Source of the DNA: Desulfonatronospira sp.
GTDB taxonomy: Bacteria > Desulfobacterota > Desulfovibrionia > Desulfovibrionales > Desulfonatronovibrionaceae
Direction: 5' to 3'
DNA: 32,725 nucleotides
Assembly: GCA_007125075.1 (NCBI GenBank)
Contig: SLDX01000086.1
Span: 1-32,725 of the forward strand
Within the stretch, counting starts at the first letter, position 1, and every line of letters starts with the position of its first letter. Below, piece by piece: positions 1 through 8,021 of the stretch. The notes beneath the pieces are model-generated. The model was given only the letters and a program-made list of their open reading frames with translations, searched no databases and had not been told where the DNA came from. The translations under genes were made by a program, and so were the position numbers.

Positions 1-763
1 CCGCGGCAGCCACCAGAACAATAGTGGCCCCGGCGGTCAAATCCAGATAATATGCCAGCCAGATTCCGGTCTGAGTAAAAATGATGCTGATGATCACTGC
101 CAGAAACATCATCTGTTTCAATGAATTGGAATATTTTTCGGCAATATACGCTGGAATTGTCAAAAGGGCAATCACCAGAATCAAACCCACAACCTGGATG
201 CTCATGACCACAGATAAGGCCACCATGATCAGAAGAAGGAAGTAAAGCCGGGTTACGGGAACACCCATTGCTCTGGCAAATTCCTCATCATGAGACATGA
301 TCAGAAAATCCTTGTAGAAGATGAAGATCAAAGAGGAGATGACCACAATCATGCCGGCCATGGTCCATAGAGCATAGGTTGGAACCAGCAGAATGCTTCC
401 GAAAAGATAGCTCATCAGATCAACCCGGTATCCAGGGGTGAGGTCCAGGAGAATGATGCCCACAGACATGCCCACAGCCCAGATGACCCCGATAACCGTA
501 TCCGCACGGTGTTTGCGGGCGCTGCTGACCAGGCCCATGATCAAAGCCGAGATCAAAGCAGCCAGGCCCGCTCCAAGTCCCGGGGCAAAGCCTGCAAAAA
601 AGGCCAGTCCGATTCCTCCATAGGAGGCATGTGCTATGCCGCCGGAAATAAACACAATCCTGTTGACCACCACCATAGTTCCGATGATCCCGCAGGCTAT
701 GCTCACCAGTAAGCCCGCCATCAGGGCATTGCGCATAAATTCGTATTCAAGGATTTCGAGCAT
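1..763 (-). CDS. znuB: ZnuB-type zinc ABC transporter permease (3' end cut off by window edge)
   Basis: The reading frame opens at the ATG on the minus strand (MLEILEYEFMRNALMAG...) and stays open for 254 codons to the left edge, so the C-terminus is missing. It is very hydrophobic, with about seven membrane segments visible, and carries ABC-3 family features such as GGIAHASYGGIGLAFF early on and the HDEEFARAMGVP stretch in the loop that docks the ATPase. ABC-3 permeases carry zinc or manganese across the inner membrane. It starts two bases after the stop of the ATPase gene, so the two are probably translationally coupled in a znuA-znuC-znuB operon. Zinc is favoured over manganese because the partner binding protein has a long histidine-rich loop and a Fur-family regulator diverges from the operon. 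Small overlapping frames on the plus strand here are shadows. Confidence 0.93.
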   Translation of the reverse strand, partial: MLEILEYEFMRNALMAGLLVSIACGIIGTMVVVNRIVFISGGIAHASYGGIGLAFFAGFAPGLGAGLAALISALIMGLVSSARKHRADTVIGVIWAVGMSVGIILLDLTPGYRVDLMSYLFGSILLVPTYALWTMAGMIVVISSLIFIFYKDFLIMSHDEEFARAMGVPVTRLYFLLLIMVALSVVMSIQVVGLILVIALLTIPAYIAEKYSNSLKQMMFLAVIISIIFTQTGIWLAYYLDLTAGATIVLVAAA

Positions 764-765
764 GA

Positions 766-1524
766 CTAGTGTTTTTTGAGCACTCTGTGAGGTATGTGGC
801 CATGGGCTATCAGCTCGACAGGGCAGTGATAGACTTTTTCGAGCATGTCCTGGGTGATCTCGGCCGCGTGATGATAGTAAAGATGTCTGTTGATGCAGGC
901 CACAGCCTTGACATGGCTGGAAAGCACAGAAAGATCATGGCTTATAACCACTATTGTGGTGCCTTTTTCATTCAGCTCCTTAAGCAGGGAATAAAGCCGG
1001 GGATGAAAAGCCTGGTCCACAGCGGCAGTGGGTTCGTCCATGAAGAGTATTTCAGGGCGGCCGGTCAGGGCCCTGGCTATAAGCACTCTTTGCCGCTGGC
1101 CGCCGGATAAAGTGTCCATGGGTCTTTTTTCATAATCAAGCATACCGACTTCATTTAAGCACTGGCGGGCGATCTCCATGTCCCGGCTGGTAAATCTCTT
1201 CCACCTTCCCAGATGTCCCACCCGCCCCAAAAGGACCGCGTCCAGAACATTTATGGGAAACTTTTCCGCCTTGGCCATGCTTTGAGGCACGTAACCCAGA
1301 AGATGGGGCAGATGTCCCGGTGGATGTCCCATAAGCCGGACTTTGCCATGGCGGTAGGGGAGTATGCCCAATAAAATCCTGATCAAAGTGGTTTTGCCGC
1401 CGCCATTGGGCCCGAGCAAAGCCAGAAATTCACCCTTGCTCACCTGCATCTCTACATCTTCCAGGACCAGGTGATTATTGTAGGCAAAGCTTAGATTGCG
1501 GATATCTATAACAGGATCCTGCAT
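766..1524 (-). CDS. znuC: ZnuC-type zinc ABC transporter ATP-binding protein
   Basis: This is the ATPase of the zinc importer. From the start used here (MQDPVIDIRNLSF) the protein has 252 residues: Walker A GPNGGGKTT at 38-46, Q-loop Gln81, signature LSGGQ at 139-143, Walker B ILFMDEP at 159-165 and switch His196. The frame remains open upstream to 1623, but that extension overlaps znuA and is not part of the ABC fold. The ATG at 1524 has an AAAGG motif about 12 bases upstream and lies 16 bases after the znuA stop, so I prefer it. ATP hydrolysis on the cytoplasmic side drives transport through ZnuB, whose gene starts two bases downstream. The C-terminal tail contains several histidines, common in metal-transport ATPases. 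Confidence 0.93.
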   Translation of the reverse strand: MQDPVIDIRNLSFAYNNHLVLEDVEMQVSKGEFLALLGPNGGGKTTLIRILLGILPYRHGKVRLMGHPPGHLPHLLGYVPQSMAKAEKFPINVLDAVLLGRVGHLGRWKRFTSRDMEIARQCLNEVGMLDYEKRPMDTLSGGQRQRVLIARALTGRPEILFMDEPTAAVDQAFHPRLYSLLKELNEKGTTIVVISHDLSVLSSHVKAVACINRHLYYHHAAEITQDMLEKVYHCPVELIAHGHIPHRVLKKH

Positions 1525-1540
1525 GATTTCAGAATGCCTT

Positions 1541-2539
1541 TTACTGAGAACTGCCAGCGGCTTGTGCGATTTTTTGTGCAACCGCAATGAGATTCTTATC
1601 CCATTCTTCCGCCAGCGGGTCAATGACGGCAGTCTGCCCGTTTATGGCTTTAGCAATTGTTTCTGCGCTGCGTTTGGAGAACTGCGGAGATACGAAAACA
1701 ATTCTAATGTCTTCTGCAACAGCGGTGTCGATAAGTTCCTTGAGATCAGCCGGCTTGGGCTCACGGCCTTCAACTTCCACCGGCACCTGAACAAGTCCGT
1801 ATGCCCTGGCAAAATAACCCCAGGCGGGATGAAAAACCATAAACCTGCTTTCCGGAGCAACGTCCCTGAAGATGGTCTTGATTTCCTGGTCCAGTGACTT
1901 CAGCTCTTCGATGAATTCAAGATAATTGTCCCTGAAATAGTTCTCTTTGTCCGGCCGGGCTCCGGCCAGAGACTGGAAGATGTTTTCGGCAATGAGCATG
2001 GCCGTATCTGGTGCCAGCCAGACATGCGGGTCAAGGCCGTTATATTCGTGCTCATGGTGGTGGTGATGTTTATGGTCTTGATTATGACCATGGTTATGTC
2101 TACGATCTTGCCCGTGGTTATGGCCATGATTATGGTCATGGGCGCAACTTTTGGTCATGGCGATCTTTTCTATTCCATGGTCTACGGGAGCGATTTCAAG
2201 GTCTGAATGCAGGGATTCAATCCTGGGCAGCAAAGCCTTTTCATACTCGACACCGATGGTCATATATATATCCGCTGAACCAAGTTCCCTGACCTGGGAA
2301 GGTCTGGGCTCGAACGTATGCGGACTGGCTCCGGCAGGTAAAAGAACCGTGGTCTGGACCAGATCTCCACCGATCCGCTCTAAAAAGTATTTTTGAGGCG
2401 CAATGCTGACAATAACCTGCAGCTTGTCTTGACCTGCCAGGGCCTGACCGGATAAAAACACGCCAGGATGAACGATGAAACAAAAAAACAAGAAGCAGAG
2501 ACAATGAAAGCAGGACTTTATGTATAAATATCCAAACAT
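1541..2539 (-). CDS. znuA: ZnuA-type periplasmic zinc-binding protein with His-rich loop
   Basis: Solute-binding protein of the cluster A-I (metal) family, 332 residues. The first ~36 residues form a hydrophobic export signal ending near QALAGQ. The mature part shows the expected metal ligands: His74 in ASPHTFEP, His172 in DPHVWL, the later VFHPAWGYF histidine, and an acidic residue in the C-terminal DPLAEEW motif. Between the first two ligands, residues 134-164 hold an unusually rich run of 15 histidines with Asn, Asp and Gly, the charged flexible loop typical of zinc- rather than manganese-binding members. It is the first gene of the znuACB operon. A good ribosome site (GGGGAGG, 7 bases from ATG) and a promoter overlapped by a Fur/Zur-like dyad lie just upstream. 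Confidence 0.95.
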   Translation of the reverse strand: MFGYLYIKSCFHCLCFLFFCFIVHPGVFLSGQALAGQDKLQVIVSIAPQKYFLERIGGDLVQTTVLLPAGASPHTFEPRPSQVRELGSADIYMTIGVEYEKALLPRIESLHSDLEIAPVDHGIEKIAMTKSCAHDHNHGHNHGQDRRHNHGHNQDHKHHHHHEHEYNGLDPHVWLAPDTAMLIAENIFQSLAGARPDKENYFRDNYLEFIEELKSLDQEIKTIFRDVAPESRFMVFHPAWGYFARAYGLVQVPVEVEGREPKPADLKELIDTAVAEDIRIVFVSPQFSKRSAETIAKAINGQTAVIDPLAEEWDKNLIAVAQKIAQAAGSSQ

Positions 2540-2571
2540 CTTGAAACCTCCCCGGTTCGTGATTATTCATT

Positions 2572-2606
2572 AAAATGATAATAGATTCTCAATTTCATCC
2601 GGTCAA
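2572..2606 (-). promoter_or_regulatory. znuA promoter overlapped by a Fur/Zur-type dyad operator
   Basis: Read on the minus strand, TTGACC (2606-2601) and TATTAT (2583-2578) are separated by exactly 17 bases, each one mismatch from the sigma-70 consensus. An inverted repeat covers the -10: on the plus strand TGATAAT (2576-2582), two bases, then ATTCTCA (2585-2591). Extended to 2572-2595 the 11-base arms pair at 9 of 11 positions. TGATAAT/ATTATCA-like halves are the known form of Fur-family sites. A repressor here would block znuA transcription when metal is plentiful. The assignment is inferred from sequence. Confidence 0.62.
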
Positions 2607-2613
2607 GCAGGTT

Positions 2614-2642
2614 TTGAAAATTTATATTGGCGTGCGAATTAT
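2614..2642 (+). promoter_or_regulatory. Putative promoter of the Fur-family regulator gene
   Basis: TTGAAA at 2614-2619 is followed after 17 bases by AATTAT at 2637-2642 (4 of 6 matches to TATAAT). This would give a leader of about 30 bases before the ATG at 2682. The znuA operator lies about 20 bases upstream, so one bound repressor could affect both directions. Confidence 0.4.
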
Positions 2643-2681
2643 TGAAAATATTGAAAACATATTTTGATTGATGAGAGAAGA

Positions 2682-3056
2682 ATGAAGCACAATACACAGC
2701 AAAGAGAAGCCATCCTAAAATGTCTGAAGTCAGCTCGCGGCCCGCTGAGTCCCCGTGAAATCCTTGAAGCAGCAGGCAGAGAGGTTCCTGGGCTTGGTGT
2801 TGCAACTGTTTACCGAAATTTGAAGCTGCTGGTTCGCGAAGGTCTGGCCACTGAAATCGTACTACCTGGACAGGGTTCACGGTACGAGATATCCGGCCTG
2901 GCTCATCATCATCATTTTCAGTGCCGTGACTGCCGGATGGTGTTTTGTCTGGAAGGCTGTTCTAAAGGGATCGACTCACTGGCCCCTGCCGGCTTCATTC
3001 TTGAAGAGCATGATATTGTTCTTTATGGCCGCTGTGCGGAGTGCAGTCATGGATAG
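2682..3056 (+). CDS. zur: Fur-family metalloregulator, probably zinc repressor Zur
   Basis: A 124-residue Fur-family protein. The N-terminal winged helix includes the DNA-recognition segment VATVYRNLKLLVREGLATE. The C-terminal half has the HHHHFQCRDC metal and dimerisation segment plus a second cysteine pair (CAEC) near the end, giving the two-CxxC structural zinc site of the family. The frame can be read from a TTG at 2664, but the ATG at 2682 follows a GAGAGAAG ribosome site and gives a typical N-terminus (MKHNTQQREAILKCL). Divergent placement from znuACB and the dyad in their shared promoter region argue for Zur. PerR or Fur cannot be excluded from sequence alone. Confidence 0.87.
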   Translation: MKHNTQQREAILKCLKSARGPLSPREILEAAGREVPGLGVATVYRNLKLLVREGLATEIVLPGQGSRYEISGLAHHHHFQCRDCRMVFCLEGCSKGIDSLAPAGFILEEHDIVLYGRCAECSHG

Positions 3057-3298
3057 TGCCGGGCGTCAGGAGTCAGCCTCCGGCCTCTCCGAGCTGTAGG
3101 CTCTCCGAGCAGGAAGCCATAGGGCCTACGGCCCGGCGGGGAGTCAGGTGGTTCAGAATTATGTATTACGGATTATGGAGAAGAGGGTCAGTAAATCAAG
3201 TAGCTGCCAGCATTTAACTTAACTCAAAATTTGAACTCGGGGCTTTTTGCAGATTCATCTGAAAAAACTTAGTCCGTTTTCATTTGGATGAGTATACT
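3057..3298. other. Convergent intergenic region with short repeats
   Basis: No gene is seen. It holds a 10-bp direct repeat CTCTCCGAGC at 3085-3094 and 3101-3110 and a perfect small hairpin GGGCC-TAC-GGCCC at 3122-3134. Near 3231-3251 is a TTGAACTCGGGGCTTTTTGCA motif that partly resembles one at about 6461-6485. The region separates the convergent regulator gene and dctM. No convincing intrinsic terminator was found. Confidence 0.5.
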
Positions 3299-4606
3299 CT
3301 AACCTCGAAAAAGCCCAGGCAGGAACAGGGCCAACTGCGGAAAAGCAGTCAATATGGCTATGCAGATGAAGATGCACAACAGGTAGGGCCACACTCCCCT
3401 GAAGATGGTCACAACAGGAGTGTCCTTTACTATTCCGGCCACCACATACACGTTTGCGCCTACGGGAGGCGTTATCACCCCCATGCCCACAACCAGGACG
3501 ATGATCACCCCGAACCATATGGGATCAAAACCCAGGTTCATGGCCACCGGGTAGAAGATTGGAATGGTGAGCAGAATCAGAGCCAAAGCATCAATAAAGC
3601 ATCCCAGAATAAGATAGATCAATAAAATGACCACCAGCACAGCTACAGGGTGGATTGGAAGATCTCCAGCCCATACGGCAACAGTTGTGGGTATGTTGGT
3701 AACTGCCAGAAAGCGTCCGAATATTGTAGCTGCAGCCACAAGAAACATGATCATGGCTGAAATTCGTATGGAATCACGCAGAGAGTGCAAAAAACCTTTC
3801 CAGCTGATTTGTCGTCTGAGTACAGCTATGCATAAAGTAGCTGCCGCTCCGACTCCTCCTGCTTCTGTCGGGGTGAAATAACCTAGAAAAAGACCGCCTA
3901 TGACCACCAGAAAAATGATGATCACTTCGACGCCGCCGTTCAGTACGGCTTTGAGCTTGGCTTTTAAAGCTACTTCCGGCCCGGAGGGCGCCAGCGCGGG
4001 GTTGCGCACTGCCCGGATATAGGTGGCCAGCATGAATAGGAGCATAAGCAGTATGCCCGGGATTATTCCGGCAAGAAACAGTTTGGCTATGGATTCGCCG
4101 GTAGCTATACCGTAAAGGATAAAGATAACGCTTGGAGGTATCATAATCCCGAGGATGGCTGAGGAAGCCACCACTGATGTAGCCAGAGAGCGGTCATACT
4201 TGTATCTTTTCATTTCCGGGACCGCAACCGCGCCCATGGTTGCCGCAGTGGCAGTTGTTGAGCCGCAGATGGCTCCGAAGGCCGTACTGGCGCCGATGGT
4301 TGCCAGGGCCAGTCCGGCAGGCAGTCTGCCGACTACCTTGTAGGTTGCATCGTAGATCCTGCTGCTGATTCCCGCATGGTATGCGATATAGCCCATCCAC
4401 ACAAATAAGGGGACCACAATCAGCGAATATGAGGCAAAAGTGCTGTAAATGGTCGAAGCAGCTATAGACATGGCCGCTTCCATGGATATCATATATGCAT
4501 ATCCGCCCACCCCGACAACTATCATAACAAAAGCTACAGGCATCCTCAGGGAGATGAGCACAAAAACCAGAAGAATGCCGGTTAAACCAATTTCAAAAGG
4601 GCTCAT
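3299..4606 (-). CDS. dctM: TRAP transporter large permease subunit (DctM)
   Basis: 435 residues, almost entirely hydrophobic, with about 12 membrane segments as expected for the DctM subunit, which forms the ion-coupled transport core. Family features include the N-terminal MSPFEIGLTGILLVFVLISLR region, the SSAILGIMIPPSVIFILYG segment and the C-terminal GVITPPVGANVYVVAGI motif. Its start overlaps the end of dctQ by four bases (ATGA), so the two are co-translated. TRAP systems use a sodium or proton gradient, not ATP, to import substrates delivered by the binding protein. Family membership is clear; substrate specificity is not. Confidence 0.95.
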   Translation of the reverse strand: MSPFEIGLTGILLVFVLISLRMPVAFVMIVVGVGGYAYMISMEAAMSIAASTIYSTFASYSLIVVPLFVWMGYIAYHAGISSRIYDATYKVVGRLPAGLALATIGASTAFGAICGSTTATAATMGAVAVPEMKRYKYDRSLATSVVASSAILGIMIPPSVIFILYGIATGESIAKLFLAGIIPGILLMLLFMLATYIRAVRNPALAPSGPEVALKAKLKAVLNGGVEVIIIFLVVIGGLFLGYFTPTEAGGVGAAATLCIAVLRRQISWKGFLHSLRDSIRISAMIMFLVAAATIFGRFLAVTNIPTTVAVWAGDLPIHPVAVLVVILLIYLILGCFIDALALILLTIPIFYPVAMNLGFDPIWFGVIIVLVVGMGVITPPVGANVYVVAGIVKDTPVVTIFRGVWPYLLCIFICIAILTAFPQLALFLPGLFRG

Positions 4607-5100
4607 GTCTTCCTGCTTCCCTGAATTGCTGCGATTATGCTTTTTAAAAGATCGACGAACACAGTCAGAGCAAGCATGAGTAAGCCAAAAGCCACAAGAT
4701 AATAGACAGGGAAAAGAGGTATATCCAGTGAGGCTGTGGACAGGCTTCTTCTATGGACCATGGCCGCGTACTGCAGAAGACCCCAGCCGATAAGGGCGAT
4801 GACTGCCAGAGATACTGCATTTGTTATGCAGTCCACCGCACTCTGCACGCGAGGCGGGAAACTGTCCACCAGAAGACTGACCATGACATGGCCTCTATTG
4901 ACAGCGCAATAGGCAAGGCCCAGGGAAAGTATGATCGCTCCAAAGATTTCAACAAGTTCATAGCTGCCGGTCAGAGGTTTCCACCAGGCGCGCATGATGA
5001 TGTTGGCCACGATGACCAGCATGACCACGACCAGTGCTATTTGAGCCAGTTGCGCCGTGCGCAGGGACAGAATATAAACGATTTTTTCCAACCGGTCCAT
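4603..5100 (-). CDS. dctQ: TRAP transporter small permease subunit (DctQ)
   Basis: 165 residues with four predicted membrane segments (about 20-40, 55-75, 92-115 and 132-155), the normal size and topology of DctQ. The sequence includes MRAWWKPLTGSYELVEI, where DctQ proteins usually carry a Trp/Gly-rich segment between helices 1 and 2. It sits between dctP and dctM, overlapping dctM by four bases. The gap to dctP is 129 bases and contains an intrinsic terminator, so dctQM is probably expressed at a lower level than dctP. The ribosome site before the ATG is weak. Confidence 0.9.
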   Translation of the reverse strand: MDRLEKIVYILSLRTAQLAQIALVVVMLVIVANIIMRAWWKPLTGSYELVEIFGAIILSLGLAYCAVNRGHVMVSLLVDSFPPRVQSAVDCITNAVSLAVIALIGWGLLQYAAMVHRRSLSTASLDIPLFPVYYLVAFGLLMLALTVFVDLLKSIIAAIQGSRKT

Positions 5101-5170
5101 GTTCTTTATATTTTTTAAAAGGGTGAAAAGAATAACTTATTGATTATCGTACAAGCAGGTCGGGGTGCAT

Positions 5171-5214
5171 AAAAAAATGGCTTCCCCCGGGTTGATCACA
5201 ACCAGGGGGAAGCC
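5171..5214 (-). terminator. Intrinsic terminator after dctP
   Basis: On the minus strand a ten-base stem GGCTTCCCCC / GGGGGAAGCC (outer arms at 5214-5205 and 5188-5179) encloses a further GGTTG/CAACC pairing and is followed by seven Ts. It begins 16 bases past the dctP stop. It lies inside the dctPQM operon, so partial read-through is likely needed for dctQM. Confidence 0.88.
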
Positions 5215-5229
5215 AGGCTGATTGGTAGT

Positions 5230-6303
5230 TTAGTAACCGGAATACTTCTCAGAGTATTGCTGATCCAGTTCTCTTATGATCTCAACCGTTTTTCTGCCGG
5301 GCAAACCCCTGTCTTCCCTTCTTTTAATCCAGTCTTCCACTACAGGTTCGATGCGTTCCAGCCATTTTTCTTCTTCTTCAGCTTCCAGTTCATAGACATC
5401 AATGCCGTGTTCTTCCATTCCGTATTCCAGTCCGGCACGGGTGTGTTCAGCTCTGAGCCTGCCGTATTCATAGGCAAATTCGTCGTTTAGTTCCTCGAAC
5501 ACTTCCTGGATGTCCGCGGGCAATGAGTTCCAGGTGTTTTTGTTCATAATCTTCATAAAGACCACATTGTATAAAAAGGGTGTCTTGGTCACATGATCAA
5601 CAACTTCAGCCAGCCTGAATCCTCTCAATGTGTCATTGGGAGCCAGGATGCCTTCAACAAGACCCTGGTCCAGAGCCAGATAAGCCTCTGACATGGGCAT
5701 GGAGTGAGTGACCGCGCCCAGTCTTTCCAGCGGCGGAACAGTGCCGCCCACTGCCCTGATTTCCATGCCGGACAAATCATTCAGATTGCGTACCTGCTTT
5801 TTGCTCATTACATCTCCGGGTCCTGTAGCCCAGAAAAAAAGCACTTTCACGTCTTCATACTCATCAATGCCCAGATCCTGTTTCAGTCTCTTATAGCCCT
5901 CATTAACTGTTATAGAGGCGGAAACCGCATTGATGTTTTCGTATCCGGGCAATTCAAAAGCTTCGGTCAGAGGAAACATGCCGGGAGTATAAGAAGGACA
6001 TGTTGTCCCGATGTCTGCCACTCCGACCGCTACTCCGTTGAAGATTTCCCTGGCTCCAAGCAGGGCCTCTCCCGAATGCAGATTGATTTTTACCCGTCCA
6101 TCGGTTCTTTCCTCCACCTCTTCAATCCAGGCTCTATGCCCTTCGGATACCATGAAATCAGTAGCGGGCCAGAAGGTGGCCAAGGATAAGTTAAAGGTTT
6201 GGACCGGCTGATCAGCTTCATCCAGCTCCTGACCGCACCCGGACACAAGAGGCAATAAAAAAATCAACACAATTCCGGCCGCATAATAAAGTTTACCCTT
6301 CAT
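5230..6303 (-). CDS. dctP: TRAP transporter substrate-binding lipoprotein (DctP)
   Basis: 357 residues. The N-terminus is a lipoprotein signal with lipobox LVSGC, so Cys23 is probably acylated and the protein membrane-anchored. The mature part is a DctP fold: NLSLATFWPATDF opening strand, the GVADIGTTCPSYTPGMFPLTEAFELP region, and MEIRAVGGT containing the arginine that in characterised family members binds the substrate carboxylate. An organic acid is therefore the likely ligand, but its identity cannot be read from the sequence. The ribosome site GGGAGGA precedes the ATG. It is the first gene of dctP-dctQ-dctM. Two copies of GCAGGCTGT lie 59 bases apart upstream and may be regulator sites. 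Confidence 0.93.
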   Translation of the reverse strand: MKGKLYYAAGIVLIFLLPLVSGCGQELDEADQPVQTFNLSLATFWPATDFMVSEGHRAWIEEVEERTDGRVKINLHSGEALLGAREIFNGVAVGVADIGTTCPSYTPGMFPLTEAFELPGYENINAVSASITVNEGYKRLKQDLGIDEYEDVKVLFFWATGPGDVMSKKQVRNLNDLSGMEIRAVGGTVPPLERLGAVTHSMPMSEAYLALDQGLVEGILAPNDTLRGFRLAEVVDHVTKTPFLYNVVFMKIMNKNTWNSLPADIQEVFEELNDEFAYEYGRLRAEHTRAGLEYGMEEHGIDVYELEAEEEEKWLERIEPVVEDWIKRREDRGLPGRKTVEIIRELDQQYSEKYSGY

Positions 6304-6557
6304 CCTGTGTTCCTCCCTTGAACAGCTTGAAAACCATGTTGAATGCCTTTCCGACAGCTGGACTGCCGTTGCAGGCTGTTTGGAAATTTTTTCTTCTGTT
6401 ATTTAAAGAATTAAAGATGTATATACAAAGCAGGCTGTCTTGTAAAATGCGCAATTAAGCAACCTTAAGTTCGAGGCTTTTTTGCATGCATATTTTTGAG
6501 CTTTTTCTGCTTTATATTTCAATAGTTTAATATACACTGCCCATTTTAGGTCTCTGG

Positions 6558-7775
6558 TTAATATTTTTTTAATTCAAAAAGTTTTTTGGATTGCGTGGAA
6601 ATAATGTGAAAGTATCTGTCTTGAGGAGTGTAGATATAAGGTACGTCTTCTTTGCGCCGGTACAGGAAATGAGCCAGGATCATTCTGTTTACAGCCTGAT
6701 GACCAATTATCATAATATAAGTGGCGATACCGCTTAAATATATGGCCTTTTTCAATCCCCGATCGACACGTTCCTTAAGGGTGACATAGCCTTCGCCCTG
6801 AGGGTAGATGTAATTGTACTTGTCACAGGTTCTGGCATGAAATATTTGAGGCATGTTCTTGCGGATTTCTTCATAACACATGCATTCACAGATACCTGCA
6901 TCTATTTCGTTGAATTCTTTCAGCTCCAGGAGTTTAGTTTTCTTCTGCATCCTGGTTATGGGCTGTGCGGTTTGAATGGTTCTTTTTTTTGTACTGGTGT
7001 AGATATTGGGAATGTTTGAGTTCTGAAAATGTCTGGCCAGAGCTTCAGCCTGATTCCATCCATTGGAAGTAAGCTCGGAATCTCCTCCGATTCTGCTTTC
7101 CAGATTGAAATAACTTTCGCCGTGCCTGACCAGAAAAAGGTTTTTTACCCAGTCCGAAACCAGAAGATCCCTGATCTGAATGTTGCAGAATATGTTCTCA
7201 GTGATCTTTTCCCTAAGGATCTGGTTGTTCAGGGAATCCAGAATATAATAATTGCGCTCTTCATCAAGAGGCTTTGCAATGTGTGCATAATAGAAGATAC
7301 GTTTCTCAAAGCTTTCAAATGCGTTCTGAAAGTTCAGGCGGGCGAATTCCGGCTGTTCGGTTTTTTTGGTAATGCTGGCCTTGAGAATTTCTTCATCTTC
7401 ATTGATGCATTCAACAAAAAGGACAGGGTGTTCAGAAAGCATGGATTGAATCTTTCTGCGGCGCTTGAGGCTGACATTGGTAGCGTCTAGAATAGCCACC
7501 TGTCCATTGTTTTGCAGATACTTTCGCGCGTTTTCAATGTTGATCAGGGCGATTTTTTCTCTTAGCCTGACATTTTCCTCGTTCTCAGGGTTATAGAAAT
7601 CAGGATTGGAGGAATTTCTGCTTAAAAGTTTGCGCCGCAGATCGCCGTTGTTGAATATGCGCACCTTTATGCTTTCTTTTTTCAGGCCCTCCCTAAGTTT
7701 GGAGGCTACTGTGGATTTGCCTCTGGCAGGCAGTCCCACCATGGCAATATACAATTTATCCAAATACTTTTGCAT
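6558..7775 (-). CDS. Bifunctional 6-phosphofructo-2-kinase / fructose-2,6-bisphosphatase-like protein
   Basis: 405 residues with the two-domain order of the eukaryotic PFKFB enzymes. The N-terminal kinase has the P-loop GLPARGKS (14-21), FNNGDLRRKLL (41-51) matching the FNVGxYRR region, and ILDATN (95-100) for Walker B. The C-terminal phosphatase belongs to the histidine phosphatase superfamily, with LVRHGES (215-221, catalytic His218), RIGGDSELT, the NEIDAGICE acid motif (289-297), DKYNYIYPQGEGY and a second catalytic histidine in IGHQAVNR (His359). All key catalytic residues of both halves appear present, so it could make and destroy fructose-2,6-bisphosphate in the cytoplasm. It diverges from a cardiolipin synthase gene. 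An alternative is a general kinase/phosphatase fusion acting on another substrate, but the match to PFKFB-specific motifs is strong. Confidence 0.9.
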   Translation of the reverse strand: MQKYLDKLYIAMVGLPARGKSTVASKLREGLKKESIKVRIFNNGDLRRKLLSRNSSNPDFYNPENEENVRLREKIALINIENARKYLQNNGQVAILDATNVSLKRRRKIQSMLSEHPVLFVECINEDEEILKASITKKTEQPEFARLNFQNAFESFEKRIFYYAHIAKPLDEERNYYILDSLNNQILREKITENIFCNIQIRDLLVSDWVKNLFLVRHGESYFNLESRIGGDSELTSNGWNQAEALARHFQNSNIPNIYTSTKKRTIQTAQPITRMQKKTKLLELKEFNEIDAGICECMCYEEIRKNMPQIFHARTCDKYNYIYPQGEGYVTLKERVDRGLKKAIYLSGIATYIMIIGHQAVNRMILAHFLYRRKEDVPYIYTPQDRYFHIISTQSKKLFELKKY

Positions 7776-7958
7776 TTTTGCATTGTATCTTCACCTCTGA
7801 ATGTGTCAAGTTCTTTAGTGATGCATTTATGTCAGCTGTGCACAATAAAAGCGTCATTCCACCGCTAAACAGACTTGATCCCTGTGAGATATTCTGCCAA
7901 TAACATTTATTACACAAGCGGTCTTATCTCTTATGCCCGGCGAAAGAAAGCCGTGACT

Positions 7959-7964
7959 TATAAT
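7959..7964 (+). promoter_or_regulatory. Putative -10 box of the cardiolipin synthase gene
   Basis: A perfect TATAAT lies 57 bases upstream of the start codon at 8022. No good -35 box is present at the standard distance, so an activator or another sigma factor may be involved, or the match may be chance. Confidence 0.33.
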
Positions 7965-8021
7965 CAGGACCCTTCGTGAACACTGGAACTCTTAAACGGG
8001 CTGTATGCCTGGTTCAGAAAA

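Noticed and set aside
1525-1623. N-terminal extension of znuC
   Set aside because: It overlaps znuA and is not part of the ABC fold; the ATG at 1524 fits better.
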